Shown here one piece after another: positions 41,601 through 48,105 of a stretch of DNA of 48,105 bases. Made by a program: the position numbers and the translations under genes. The DNA is from Deltaproteobacteria bacterium UBA5756. GTDB taxonomy: Bacteria > Desulfobacterota > Syntrophorhabdia > Syntrophorhabdales > Syntrophorhabdaceae. The notes under the pieces were generated by a model that saw only the letters and a program-made list of their open reading frames with translations, had not been told where the DNA came from and made no database searches. Each line of letters opens with the position of its first letter. Within the stretch, counting starts at the first letter, position 1. The stretch is from NCBI GenBank assembly GCA_002418985.1, contig DIFE01000164.1, positions 1 through 48,105 of the forward strand, given 5' to 3'.

Positions 41601-41936
41601 ATGAAAAAGACCATTGTCATTTCAATCGTCTCGATCTGTCTTCTGGCTGCTGCTTGCGGGTATCTCTTTCCGACGAAGATCGGGGACATCCTCAAAAATC
41701 CCCGGGAATACGCCGGGAAAGAGGTGACCGTCTCCGGCGAGGTAAAGGAGGTTCTCGCCCTGATTGTCTTTAGATCTTTTGTCCTGAAAGACGAAACCGG
41801 AGAGATTGTTGTGATCACATCGAGGATCCTGCCGGCCGTCGGCCAGAAACTGAAGTTGACGGGCACCGTCAAAGAGGCTTTCTCTCTCGGCACCCGGAAC
41901 CTCCTCGTGATCAGGGAGAAAGGAACACCGGAATAA
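41601..41936 (+). CDS. Small lipoprotein with OB-fold-like domain
   Basis: 111 residues from ATG 41601 (GGAGG 6 nt upstream; a frame start at 41559 lacks one). N-terminal lipoprotein signal with lipobox LAAACG. The mature part (EYAGKEVTVSGEVKEVL, then FVLKDETGEIVVITSRILPAVGQKLKLTGTV in part) has the strand pattern of the OB-fold 'BOF/tRNA-anti-like' family that holds small ligands or cations at the membrane. Exact role unknown. Separate promoter likely; the next gene follows after 121 nt. Confidence 0.8.
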   Translation: MKKTIVISIVSICLLAAACGYLFPTKIGDILKNPREYAGKEVTVSGEVKEVLALIVFRSFVLKDETGEIVVITSRILPAVGQKLKLTGTVKEAFSLGTRNLLVIREKGTPE

Positions 41937-42057
41937 TGGGAATCGTCCCGGCAAGCGGCGGAAAACAGGAAAATTCCTTTAGAGATCGGGTCACGATGAC
42001 GATATTTCTTTCAGGGACCGGTGATCCCGGCGCCAAAAACTAACAGGAGAGTGCATA

Positions 42058-42387
42058 ATGAAGAAAAGAGTCACCGTGTTATCGATCGTTTTCCTCCTCA
42101 TCGCCTCAGTTTCGTTCGCGGCTGACTACAAGAAAGATATCGTTGGCAGCTGGACCTACGAATGGTCCGGAGCGACTGCACAGGTAGATCACAAGGTCGA
42201 CGGGAACTTCGTTCTTGTCATGAAAAACATAACCGTTAAAGGAACCTACGCAGTAGACGGCAAGAAACTCGCTCTAACAACGTCGGACGGGAAAAAGACC
42301 CTCTACACCATCGAGTCACTCGACGGAAAACAGATGACCCTGAAACGGGACAAAGACGGACGGGTTATAGTATACAAGAAAAAGTAA
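42058..42387 (+). CDS. Small exported lipocalin-like protein
   Basis: 109 residues. A clear signal peptide (KKRVTVLSIVFLLIASVSFA, cleaved near FA-ADYKK) is followed by about 88 residues with a short-strand pattern: DIVGSWTYEWSG, VLVMKNITVKGTYAV, LYTIESLDGKQMTLKRDKDGRVIVY. This resembles the lipocalin-like/DUF domains of small periplasmic proteins (G-x-W start). Function unknown. AGGAGAG lies 7 nt before ATG 42058, and a strong terminator follows its stop. Confidence 0.78.
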   Translation: MKKRVTVLSIVFLLIASVSFAADYKKDIVGSWTYEWSGATAQVDHKVDGNFVLVMKNITVKGTYAVDGKKLALTTSDGKKTLYTIESLDGKQMTLKRDKDGRVIVYKKK

Positions 42388-42393
42388 CCGCAC

Positions 42394-42454
42394 AAAAATC
42401 CGTCCTGTAGCGCCGTCTCTTCGTTTTCCAGCCGGTGCTACAGGACGGATTTTT
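42394..42454 (+). terminator. Strong rho-independent terminator
   Basis: An 18-bp perfect stem (AAAAATCCGTCCTGTAGC with GCTACAGGACGGATTTTT) and a 25-nt loop, ending in a T-run. The A-run on the left makes it potentially bidirectional. Confidence 0.9.
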
Positions 42455-42704
42455 CCCCTTATCCTGTCTAAGCAGACATCCGCCCGTCCACTCCCATCAA
42501 CATCCACGGAATGCGTTGAGAAATATGATGTAAATCGTAAAAATGTTTTTTTCCGCAAGTCTCCCTGCTGTTTCTAACCATAATAATGACGAGCTATTAC
42601 ACGATGCCGACAGAGATACTTCTTGAACGCGCAGTTGTGGAATGGTAATCGATAGTTAGACTCAAGCGGGCACAGATACTGTATTCTCGTTTTTGGACAG
42701 GCGC
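42455..42704. other. Upstream region of gspA
   Basis: About 250 nt with no gene. AT-richer than its surroundings; no sigma54 or sigma28 site was recognised. Confidence 0.4.
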
Positions 42705-44261
42705 ATGTACAGAGAGTATTTCGGATTAAAGGAAACCCCTTTTTCCATTTCACCGGATCCCCACTATTTTTACATCAGTGAGGGACACAGGGAAGCTCTC
42801 GCACATCTTCTGTATGGTATAAATATCGATGGGGGATTCGTTCTTCTTACGGGTGAAGTGGGGACGGGCAAGACGACGGTATGCCGCTGCCTTCTCGAAC
42901 AGATACCCGAAAATTGCCATATCGCATTTATTCTTAATCCCAAGTTATCATCAGTAGAACTTCTCGCTGCTATCTGCGATGAATTCCAGGTCTCGTATTC
43001 CAGGAGTTCGAGAAACATCAAAGACCTTGTGGATCGGCTCAATCGTTTCCTTTTTAAGATCCACGAAAAAGGGGGAAGAGCGATCCTGATCATTGAAGAG
43101 GCGCAAAACCTTACCGTGGATGTACTTGAACAGGTACGCCTGTTGACCAACCTCGAGACAAATCAGCGCAAACTCCTGCAGATCATCATGCTCGGGCAGC
43201 CGGAATTGAAAGAACTACTCTCCAGGCCTGAACTGCGCCAGCTAAACCAGAGAATCACGGCCCGATATCACCTCGGTCCTCTGGCTAAAAATGAAATTTC
43301 CGATTATGTGAATCACCGGCTGTCTGTGGCGGGACTGACCCGGGGAGAATTATTCCCTCAACCGATGATAAAGGAACTCTTCCGGCTGACGGGAGGAGTG
43401 CCGCGATTGATTAACATCATATGTGACAGGGCACTTCTGGGCACATATACACAGGGAAAAGAAAGGATCGACAAAAGAACGCTATTGCATTCCGCAATGG
43501 AGGTTTCCGGTAAACAGGCGGGTAAAGGCCGGCTGAAAAGAGTTTATCTGGGGATTCTCGGCATCGTTCTGCTCAACGTTTTAGTTGGCGGCGGCGTGCT
43601 GTACTACAGGAACAAATCAATCCCTGATCCGAAAACAAGCTCCAATATTACGCTGCCGCAAGCCGATCGACCCGGGAAGGAAAATACATCGACTGTCGGT
43701 TCGACTCGAGCACAGGAAACCGGTTTCATCAGCACTCGGGACAAGGCATACGAGACTCTTTTTCATGCGTGGCAGGCACGGTACGACGCGATGAGCAATT
43801 CGCCACCCGACAAACAGGCCCAGGCCGCGGGCCTGCACTGGTTCGAGGGAAAGGCGGACCTTAACATCCTCCGAAAGTTGAACAAGCCGGTTGTGTTGAG
43901 ATTTATTGAAGCCACGGGAAAGGAGTATTACATTGCGCTCACGCGGCTCAACGGAAATATAGCCACATATACCCAGGATGGTGAGCTCAAAACGGGTGAC
44001 ATTAGAGAGTTAACCCAAAGATGGTCCGGCGATTATGCGCTCCTGTCGCGACTGCCCACAATGGGCGGTGACATGACACCGTCCCGGAACAGCAAAGATG
44101 ATGCCCCTCGCACAAGTAAATTTGCGAAGACAGTGACGGAAAAGCTAAAAGCGTTTCAACTGGCAGCCGGGCTTAAACCGGGTGGTGGTGTCGATCCGAA
44201 CGTTGTCATCACAACACACGGGAACGACCCGGTACTTCTTGACCCCGCGGGGGGTAGCTGA
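42705..44261 (+). CDS. gspA: GspA/ExeA-type AAA ATPase of the type II secretion system
   Basis: 518 residues from ATG 42705 (MYREYFGLKETPFSISPDP is the family N-terminus; a TTG 12 nt upstream is less likely). Residues 1-265 are a cytoplasmic AAA ATPase: Walker A GEVGTGKTT (about 50-58), Walker B ILIIEEAQN, sensor GQPELKELL, RITARYHLGPL. A transmembrane helix (about 279-300) leads to a periplasmic part with the GspA-specific region (GLHWFEGKADLNILRKLNKPVVLRF in part) and a C-terminal peptidoglycan-binding repeat (KLKAFQLAAGLKPGGGVDPN). With GspB it helps place the secretin in the outer membrane. gspB starts 2 nt after the stop. Confidence 0.92.
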   Translation: MYREYFGLKETPFSISPDPHYFYISEGHREALAHLLYGINIDGGFVLLTGEVGTGKTTVCRCLLEQIPENCHIAFILNPKLSSVELLAAICDEFQVSYSRSSRNIKDLVDRLNRFLFKIHEKGGRAILIIEEAQNLTVDVLEQVRLLTNLETNQRKLLQIIMLGQPELKELLSRPELRQLNQRITARYHLGPLAKNEISDYVNHRLSVAGLTRGELFPQPMIKELFRLTGGVPRLINIICDRALLGTYTQGKERIDKRTLLHSAMEVSGKQAGKGRLKRVYLGILGIVLLNVLVGGGVLYYRNKSIPDPKTSSNITLPQADRPGKENTSTVGSTRAQETGFISTRDKAYETLFHAWQARYDAMSNSPPDKQAQAAGLHWFEGKADLNILRKLNKPVVLRFIEATGKEYYIALTRLNGNIATYTQDGELKTGDIRELTQRWSGDYALLSRLPTMGGDMTPSRNSKDDAPRTSKFAKTVTEKLKAFQLAAGLKPGGGVDPNVVITTHGNDPVLLDPAGGS

Positions 44262-44263
44262 AC

Positions 44264-44959
44264 ATGTCGTACATTCTGGAAGCCCTTAAAAAACTCGAAC
44301 AAAAGCGCCAGCAGGAAGAGACACCCAATCTTCTGACCCTGCAGAGCCGAATTACGCAGGCTCCCAGGAAACGGAGCCTGTGGCCTTACGCGATTGGCGG
44401 AATAATACTCCTGAACATTGCCGCAACATTCGTAATGCTGCGGGTCGATCTGTGGAGGCCGGCAGAAAAACGTCCAGCGGTTCAGGCACCCCCGGCATCG
44501 GCAGCCATGTCATCACTGCCCGCTGCCGTACCCGTTGCGAATAAACAGGACGAGGGGGCTGCGGCTGCAACCGGGAGCGCGCGCAGACCAAACCCGCCTG
44601 CACCTTCCGTCACAGCCGAGCGAATCACGAAAGCGGCTCCCGCCAAACCAACGCTTGCGCTGCCTTCCCTGCCCGATAAAGCAATTCCGGACCTCTCCCC
44701 ACCGGCCAAACCGCCGCGGCAAAAAGGCAACGCAATGAATATACAGGAACTTCCTGACAGAATCAGGAACAGTCTGCCGGAATTGAAGATGACGGTACAT
44801 TCCTATGATGAATCGCCTCAAGCACGATTTGCGATCATCAACAACAAAATGATTAAAGAGGGACAGTTCCTTGTCCCCGAGCTAAAGTTGGAACAGATAA
44901 CGCCGAAAGGTGCGATCCTCAACTACAACAGTCATCGTTTCCTTCTTGGGATCAATTAG
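44264..44959 (+). CDS. gspB: GspB-type type II secretion assembly protein
   Basis: 231 residues. The N-terminus MSYILEALKKLEQKRQQEE is the GspB signature. A single transmembrane helix (WPYAIGGIILLNIAATFVML, about 40-60) is followed by a long Pro/Ala-rich periplasmic linker (about 65-160). The conserved C-terminal GspB domain follows: IQELPDRIRNSLPELKMTVH, then RFAIINNKMIKEGQ and the final NYNSHRFLLGI. It works with GspA to move the secretin through the cell wall. Translationally linked to gspA (2-nt gap). No other gsp gene is in the window. Confidence 0.93.
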   Translation: MSYILEALKKLEQKRQQEETPNLLTLQSRITQAPRKRSLWPYAIGGIILLNIAATFVMLRVDLWRPAEKRPAVQAPPASAAMSSLPAAVPVANKQDEGAAAATGSARRPNPPAPSVTAERITKAAPAKPTLALPSLPDKAIPDLSPPAKPPRQKGNAMNIQELPDRIRNSLPELKMTVHSYDESPQARFAIINNKMIKEGQFLVPELKLEQITPKGAILNYNSHRFLLGIN

Positions 44960-45021
44960 AATATCACCTGTTGCGATCATTTATTGAAGCTCACGTTCGA
45001 ATGCCGGGGCGAAACAAAGTC

Positions 45022-45408
45022 TTAGATGCCTTTCTCAATTCCCGAAATTGCCCACCAGATCGCGTCGAGAAGGGCCTGATCGTCGACGGGCTTCCGGAAA
45101 AATGAGACAGCTCCCAGCTCGCGCGCGTGCTGACGAATATTTGCTTCGTCGCTCGCGGATACTACGATGACCGGCAAGCTGGTCTTCCCCGACGCCAGTG
45201 TTTCGAGAAGGCCAAAACCGGTAAGAACCGGCATCCGGACATCAACAATGATACAGGCGTTTTCTTTTTGCCGCGCATGCGCCAGAAATTCATCCGGCGA
45301 TGGAAAGGTTTCGACATCATAGCCGGCTGAACGGAAAAGCCTGCCAAATGCCCTGCGGACAGAGTCATCGTCGTCGATCACATAGATCATATTTTTTTGA
45401 TTGGGCAC
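45022..45408 (-). CDS. Stand-alone response regulator (FixJ-type receiver)
   Basis: 128 residues, receiver domain only: IYVIDDDDSVRRAFGRLF, phospho-acceptor Asp in CIIVDVRMPVLTG, switch Ser in VIVVSASDE, Lys in FFRKPVDD. The pattern is closest to FixJ/NarL-like receivers with the DNA-binding half missing. I chose GTG 45408 because TGAGG lies 5 nt upstream; an earlier GTG (45432) would add 8 residues. It is convergent with gspB and followed by nothing on its strand for 20 kb of different content. Its kinase and output partner are unknown. Confidence 0.85.
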   Translation of the reverse strand: MPNQKNMIYVIDDDDSVRRAFGRLFRSAGYDVETFPSPDEFLAHARQKENACIIVDVRMPVLTGFGLLETLASGKTSLPVIVVSASDEANIRQHARELGAVSFFRKPVDDQALLDAIWWAISGIEKGI

Positions 45409-45489
45409 GGATACCTCATGAGATCCACACACTCATTTTAAGCTCATTGTCTGATACCAGAATAAGGATTGGATTGCCCGGACGTCCCT

Positions 45490-46929
45490 CTACTTAAGGT
45501 CCCTCAGGAGCCTCTTAAAGTCTTTTGATTCCGTGAGCAGTCTACGGGCGGCCTCGCGGAGTCTCTCAACCTCATCTGCCGTGAGTTTGAAAGAGGTCGG
45601 CAGTAATTTAAAATAGGACCGCTCTGCCTCATCCTGGATGGCATCGAATTTTACTTCGATAACGTAAAACTGGATATCGCCGCATTCCCCTGGTTCGCTC
45701 GACACCTCGCGTCCCGCGCATCGGCCGCGCCTTATTTCTTCGGCCCATCGGGGAACCGATTCTTTCAGAAGCGCCACAGTCTCTACGTTGTACCGGGAGA
45801 TAGACACCGATGAATACGAATCAAGCATCGCCGCAAATGGGGGGATCGATTCCCGCCGGTCCCATTTCGTATCGATCTGTGTCTCCGCGTTGACCATGAT
45901 CAGGACCACTTTGTGAATGTCGGCAAGGTTCGAAGCCTTAACAGTATTCCAGGCGTCGCCCAGCATCGTGATCCTCTCGATCATAGTCCTCAGGCCCAGA
46001 TTGTCCGAGACCCCTCCGTCGACGAGGTGAAGATACGGTTTCTTCTCAGCATCGAGGAAAGGCACAATGTTATTTGCAAGATCGAACTGGCGGTCGGGAA
46101 GTGAACGCGCCTCAACAGCTTTGCGAAGGACCTCCGGCATTTCATACTGACACGAGCCGGCATAATTGCGCAATGTTATGGGGGAGAGCACTATGGGGAC
46201 GGCTGACGAGGCCGCACAGGCCCGGGCCACAGAAAAGGGAGTGAGGTCGGAGCAGATCATGTCAAAGCTGTCTTGCGTAAAGGCCATCCGTGTCCCGTGG
46301 ACCATATCCGTCGCGTTTATGAAGATCGTGGGGCCTTTTCGTTTGAGCATGTCCCCGAATGTGGCGCCGTCAAAAACATTTTTATCGTAATATTCAGCCA
46401 TAAGGTCGCTTCGGTCGAAATAAGCGGAAGAGAGCCGTGCCCAGTTGATCGGATTGGCGAGGACGCGCAAGGCAAGTTCCCCCTGGATATTCTTTTTCAG
46501 GACTTTTTCCTCAAAATCACTGAATATGCGATCCCCGAACAGTCCGTAGTATGCCGCCGTAAAACTCCCGCCGGACACGCCGGCTATGGCGTTGACCTGA
46601 TCGAGGAGGCGGGTTTTCCGGCCATCCAGTGTGATCTCCGTGTCTCTGAGCGCTTCAAGCGCCCCGTATGAGAAGGCGGCGGCCCGGGTCCCTCCGCCAG
46701 AAAAACTCAGCGATACAAAAAGTGTCCCTTTCTTATCGGGGTCGCGCACATTTTTGCCCTTGTACCCGTAATCCGGGTCGGCTTTACTGAGGGGAACATT
46801 GACCGGGTAGTGCGCGCATCCGATGAATCCTGTCATCAAAAGGAGCAAGACGGCCAGAAACCGGATCGATGAGTAAGAGCGGATGCATCTATTGTGAGAA
46901 AAGTCTGGTTTCCTGCCGTAAATATTCAT
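45490..46929 (-). CDS. Patatin-like phospholipase lipoprotein
   Basis: 479 residues from ATG 46929 (GGGGTG upstream; longer in-frame starts to 47052 give an N-terminus without a signal). Lipoprotein signal FLAVLLLLMTGFIGCA with Cys38. Patatin elements: oxyanion loop GGGTRAAA (about 78-85), nucleophile Ser119 in AGVSGGSF, and Asp304 in the LVDGGVSDNLG motif. It would be an acyl-ester hydrolase on membrane lipids, anchored in the envelope. The C-terminal third is helical and unassigned. Isolated gene, about 190 nt after the small exported protein upstream. Confidence 0.92.
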   Translation of the reverse strand: MNIYGRKPDFSHNRCIRSYSSIRFLAVLLLLMTGFIGCAHYPVNVPLSKADPDYGYKGKNVRDPDKKGTLFVSLSFSGGGTRAAAFSYGALEALRDTEITLDGRKTRLLDQVNAIAGVSGGSFTAAYYGLFGDRIFSDFEEKVLKKNIQGELALRVLANPINWARLSSAYFDRSDLMAEYYDKNVFDGATFGDMLKRKGPTIFINATDMVHGTRMAFTQDSFDMICSDLTPFSVARACAASSAVPIVLSPITLRNYAGSCQYEMPEVLRKAVEARSLPDRQFDLANNIVPFLDAEKKPYLHLVDGGVSDNLGLRTMIERITMLGDAWNTVKASNLADIHKVVLIMVNAETQIDTKWDRRESIPPFAAMLDSYSSVSISRYNVETVALLKESVPRWAEEIRRGRCAGREVSSEPGECGDIQFYVIEVKFDAIQDEAERSYFKLLPTSFKLTADEVERLREAARRLLTESKDFKRLLRDLK

Positions 46930-47118
46930 TTCACACCCCATGATCAAGACTATTTTTGTAAATATCTGAAGATTCACCAAACACATCCTGTTCGATAACC
47001 AGTTCCCTTCGTGCTTCGAAAACAACCCCCGCCATGGCGTAATCGAATCCAAACAAGCGGGCCGGCAGTGTCAAGTACCACACCCCGCCGAATCCGCTTC
47101 GTCGCGAATACACGATGA

Positions 47119-47523
47119 TCACCGTCCATTCCACCTGACAAACTCTACATGAAACGTTTGTTTCTCTACAGCCTGGAAATAGGTTCCTTTTAAGGTGTCG
47201 GTCACAGCATCATACTTCAATCTGTACAGGGAACCCGGGTAATTCACATCGCGAAGCTCGACGAAAAGGGTTATTTCCCTGTTCCTGATCTCGGCCCTGG
47301 CCCTAGCGACATTGATGGGCTTCGGGTTAAAATATGCGGCTTTCAGGTCCCCGTTTTTCCTGATGTCGCGCAATTCGAGGACATATCCGCCATCGGGCCG
47401 GACCCATCGTCCTTCCAAAGCTTGAAGGTCACCGGTCCCCGCCGCGTGGCTCAGGGGTGCTATAAGGAAACACAGGATCAACAATCCCGTGATGGCGGGC
47501 AATGCAAAAGTGCTCTTCTTCAT
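47119..47523 (-). CDS. Small exported protein, unknown function
   Basis: 134 residues from ATG 47523 (AAAGGA 6 nt upstream; the frame opens at 47574 but without a site). Signal peptide with KKSTFALPAITGLLILCFLI. The mature part (LQALEGRWVRPDGGYVLELRDI, then AAYFNPKPINVARARAE, ELRDVNYPGSLYRLKYD) is strand-rich and resembles small periplasmic beta-barrel proteins, without a named family. Part of the minus-strand group with the GVP-repeat protein and DUF2092-like gene. Confidence 0.75.
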   Translation of the reverse strand: MKKSTFALPAITGLLILCFLIAPLSHAAGTGDLQALEGRWVRPDGGYVLELRDIRKNGDLKAAYFNPKPINVARARAEIRNREITLFVELRDVNYPGSLYRLKYDAVTDTLKGTYFQAVEKQTFHVEFVRWNGR

Positions 47524-47582
47524 ATAGATCCTTTGATCGAATGGGTTATGCATATTCCCGGGTCTTCTGAACAATCATACAT

Positions 47583-47913
47583 TCACCGTACTCCGACCCT
47601 GTTAACGGGCCCGCCCCGGTTCGCCGGCGCAACTCCCGGACCAGGCGCTCCTGCGCCCACTCCCGGCGCAACACCCGCTCCCGGTGCACCTACCCCCACT
47701 CCCGGTTTAACACCCACCCCAGGCGCTCCGGCGCCAACAGTGGAGCGCCTGGGCCACACCCGCGTAGCTGACCGGTGTGGCCGGGGCACCGATTACGGCT
47801 TCGGCAATGTTTACCGCGCCCCCACTCGATGCCGGCCAGATCTGGCCATTCCATATCAACCCGGCCGCGGCCAGACCAATTATGATCATACATTTGGCAA
47901 TAATGTGTCTCAT
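47583..47913 (-). pseudogene. Exported Gly/Val/Pro-repeat protein, frameshifted
   Basis: Translation starts at ATG 47913 behind a strong AAGGAGG (6 nt). The first frame gives a signal-like N-terminus (MRHIIAKCMIIIGLAAAGLI) and about 50 further residues ending APATPVSYAGVA, then runs out at 47707. The +1 frame carries an elastin-like repeat (VGAGAPGVGVKPGVGVGAPG and so on) to the stop at 47583. Removing one base in the 47745-47760 region would join them into a product of about 109 residues. A secreted repeat protein, 14 nt after a DUF2092-like gene, is likely; the split may be real or an assembly error. Confidence 0.7.
47636..47745 (-). repeat. Tandem GVGAPG-type coding repeat
   Basis: GC-rich imperfect repeats of 12-18 nt encode G-V-G-x-P-G units. 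Such tracts are prone to length change and sequencing slips. Confidence 0.7.
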
Positions 47914-47927
47914 CGATAACCTCCTTG

Positions 47928-48105
47928 CTATTTGCCTTGCGGCAGTTCGTCCAGATCTATGAGGGCATCGGGATCGAGTTTCTCCGCTTTGGCCGGCGGA
48001 GTAAAGACGAATGCGCTCCCCACGGGCTCAACACCGGTTTTCCAACTCCTGATGCGCAGCGTATATTGCGGTGCGCTGTTCATTGTCTTGCTGGTGATGA
48101 CTAGT
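47928..48105 (-). CDS. C-terminal part of a DUF2092-like exported protein (cut by window edge)
   Basis: About 58 codons are visible, ending at TAG 47928. The translation (SKTMNSAPQYTLRIRSWKT, then GVEPVGSAFVFTPPAKAEKL and DPDALIDLDELPQGK) matches the end of DUF2092-type periplasmic proteins, which finish with F-x-F-x-P-P and an acidic tail. Start and most of the protein are outside the window. The stop is 14 nt before the GVP-repeat gene, so they are one operon. Confidence 0.7.
   Translation of the reverse strand, partial: LVITSKTMNSAPQYTLRIRSWKTGVEPVGSAFVFTPPAKAEKLDPDALIDLDELPQGK

Noticed and set aside
46931..47134. Minus-strand 67-codon frame between the patatin gene and the small exported protein
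   Set aside because: It overlaps the end of the upstream gene, has no good ribosome-binding site and no recognisable sequence feature.
1..48105. CRISPR arrays, tRNA/rRNA genes, insertion sequences, prophage genes
   Set aside because: No regularly spaced repeats, no tRNA-like cloverleaf and no transposase or integrase frame were seen on either strand by reading; a tool search was not possible.

Overview
This window is about 48 kb from a flagellated Gram-negative bacterium. It carries L- and P-ring genes (flgH, flgI), type II secretion accessories GspA/GspB, lipoproteins, FdhD and a pyruvoyl arginine decarboxylase. Together with sigma54/sigma28 flagellar promoters, this suggests an anaerobic Desulfobacterota-type ('deltaproteobacterial', perhaps Syntrophorhabdus-like) genome. 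The taxonomy is inferred from gene content only; no rRNA or tRNA was seen.

Layout. (1) 1-5.6 kb, minus strand: a late flagellar operon headed by a near-consensus FliA (sigma28) promoter at 5651-5677. Its order is a very divergent FliD-like cap protein, a FliT-like helical protein, a 68-aa protein, a response regulator, a REC-GAF-HD-GYP c-di-GMP phosphodiesterase, a PilZ protein and motA, which runs off the left edge. (2) 5.9-20.9 kb, plus strand: a glycan island with a candidate sigma54 promoter. It encodes a DegT/DnrJ/EryC1/StrS aminotransferase, a GNAT acetyltransferase, a GDP-fucose-synthase-like SDR, a 1278-aa GT10 fucosyltransferase/TPR/GT4-like fusion, a 2167-aa carbamoyltransferase/multi-glycosyltransferase/TPR fusion, and a frameshifted TPR-GT9-like gene. 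(3) 21.0-23.4 kb, minus strand: flagellin, a 65-aa protein, FlbT and FlaF, behind a sigma28 promoter and a structured leader. (4) 23.4-26.7 kb, plus strand: a sigma54-type promoter, a TPR/OGT-like (GT41) transferase and a frameshifted SGNH hydrolase. (5) A fragment of an OmpR-type regulator, then fdhD. (6) 28.4-36.9 kb, minus strand: the rod/ring/hook-junction operon flgF-G-A-H-I-J-M-N-K-L, with a sigma54 promoter before flgF and a sigma28 promoter inside flgJ that would re-transcribe flgM-N-K-L late. (7) 37.3-39.2 kb, minus strand: nucleoside phosphorylase, HIT, HNH and a 44-aa small protein. (8) 39.4-45 kb, plus strand: a membrane coiled-coil protein, cyclophilin, arginine decarboxylase, two small exported proteins, gspA and gspB. 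(9) 45-48.1 kb, minus strand: a response regulator, a patatin lipoprotein, small exported proteins, a frameshifted Gly/Val/Pro-repeat protein and the end of a DUF2092-like gene.

How it fits together. The two sugar-transfer blocks flank the flagellin-flbT-flaF operon, and both appear to be under sigma54 promoters like the basal-body operon. The flagellin, cap and junction genes have sigma28 promoters with identical 11-nt spacers. The simplest reading is a flagellin glycosylation system, co-regulated with the flagellum, that builds an amino-/deoxy-sugar (possibly fucose-like) and carbamoylated glycan. Its most unusual parts are the two giant fusion enzymes. Flagellin export or translation would also be gated by FlbT/FlaF, a pair best known from Alphaproteobacteria. 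This model is inference from family membership and neighbourhood.

Three genes in the accessory regions (19231-20938, 25723-26702, 47583-47913) are split by single-base frameshifts. They may be real decay or assembly errors.
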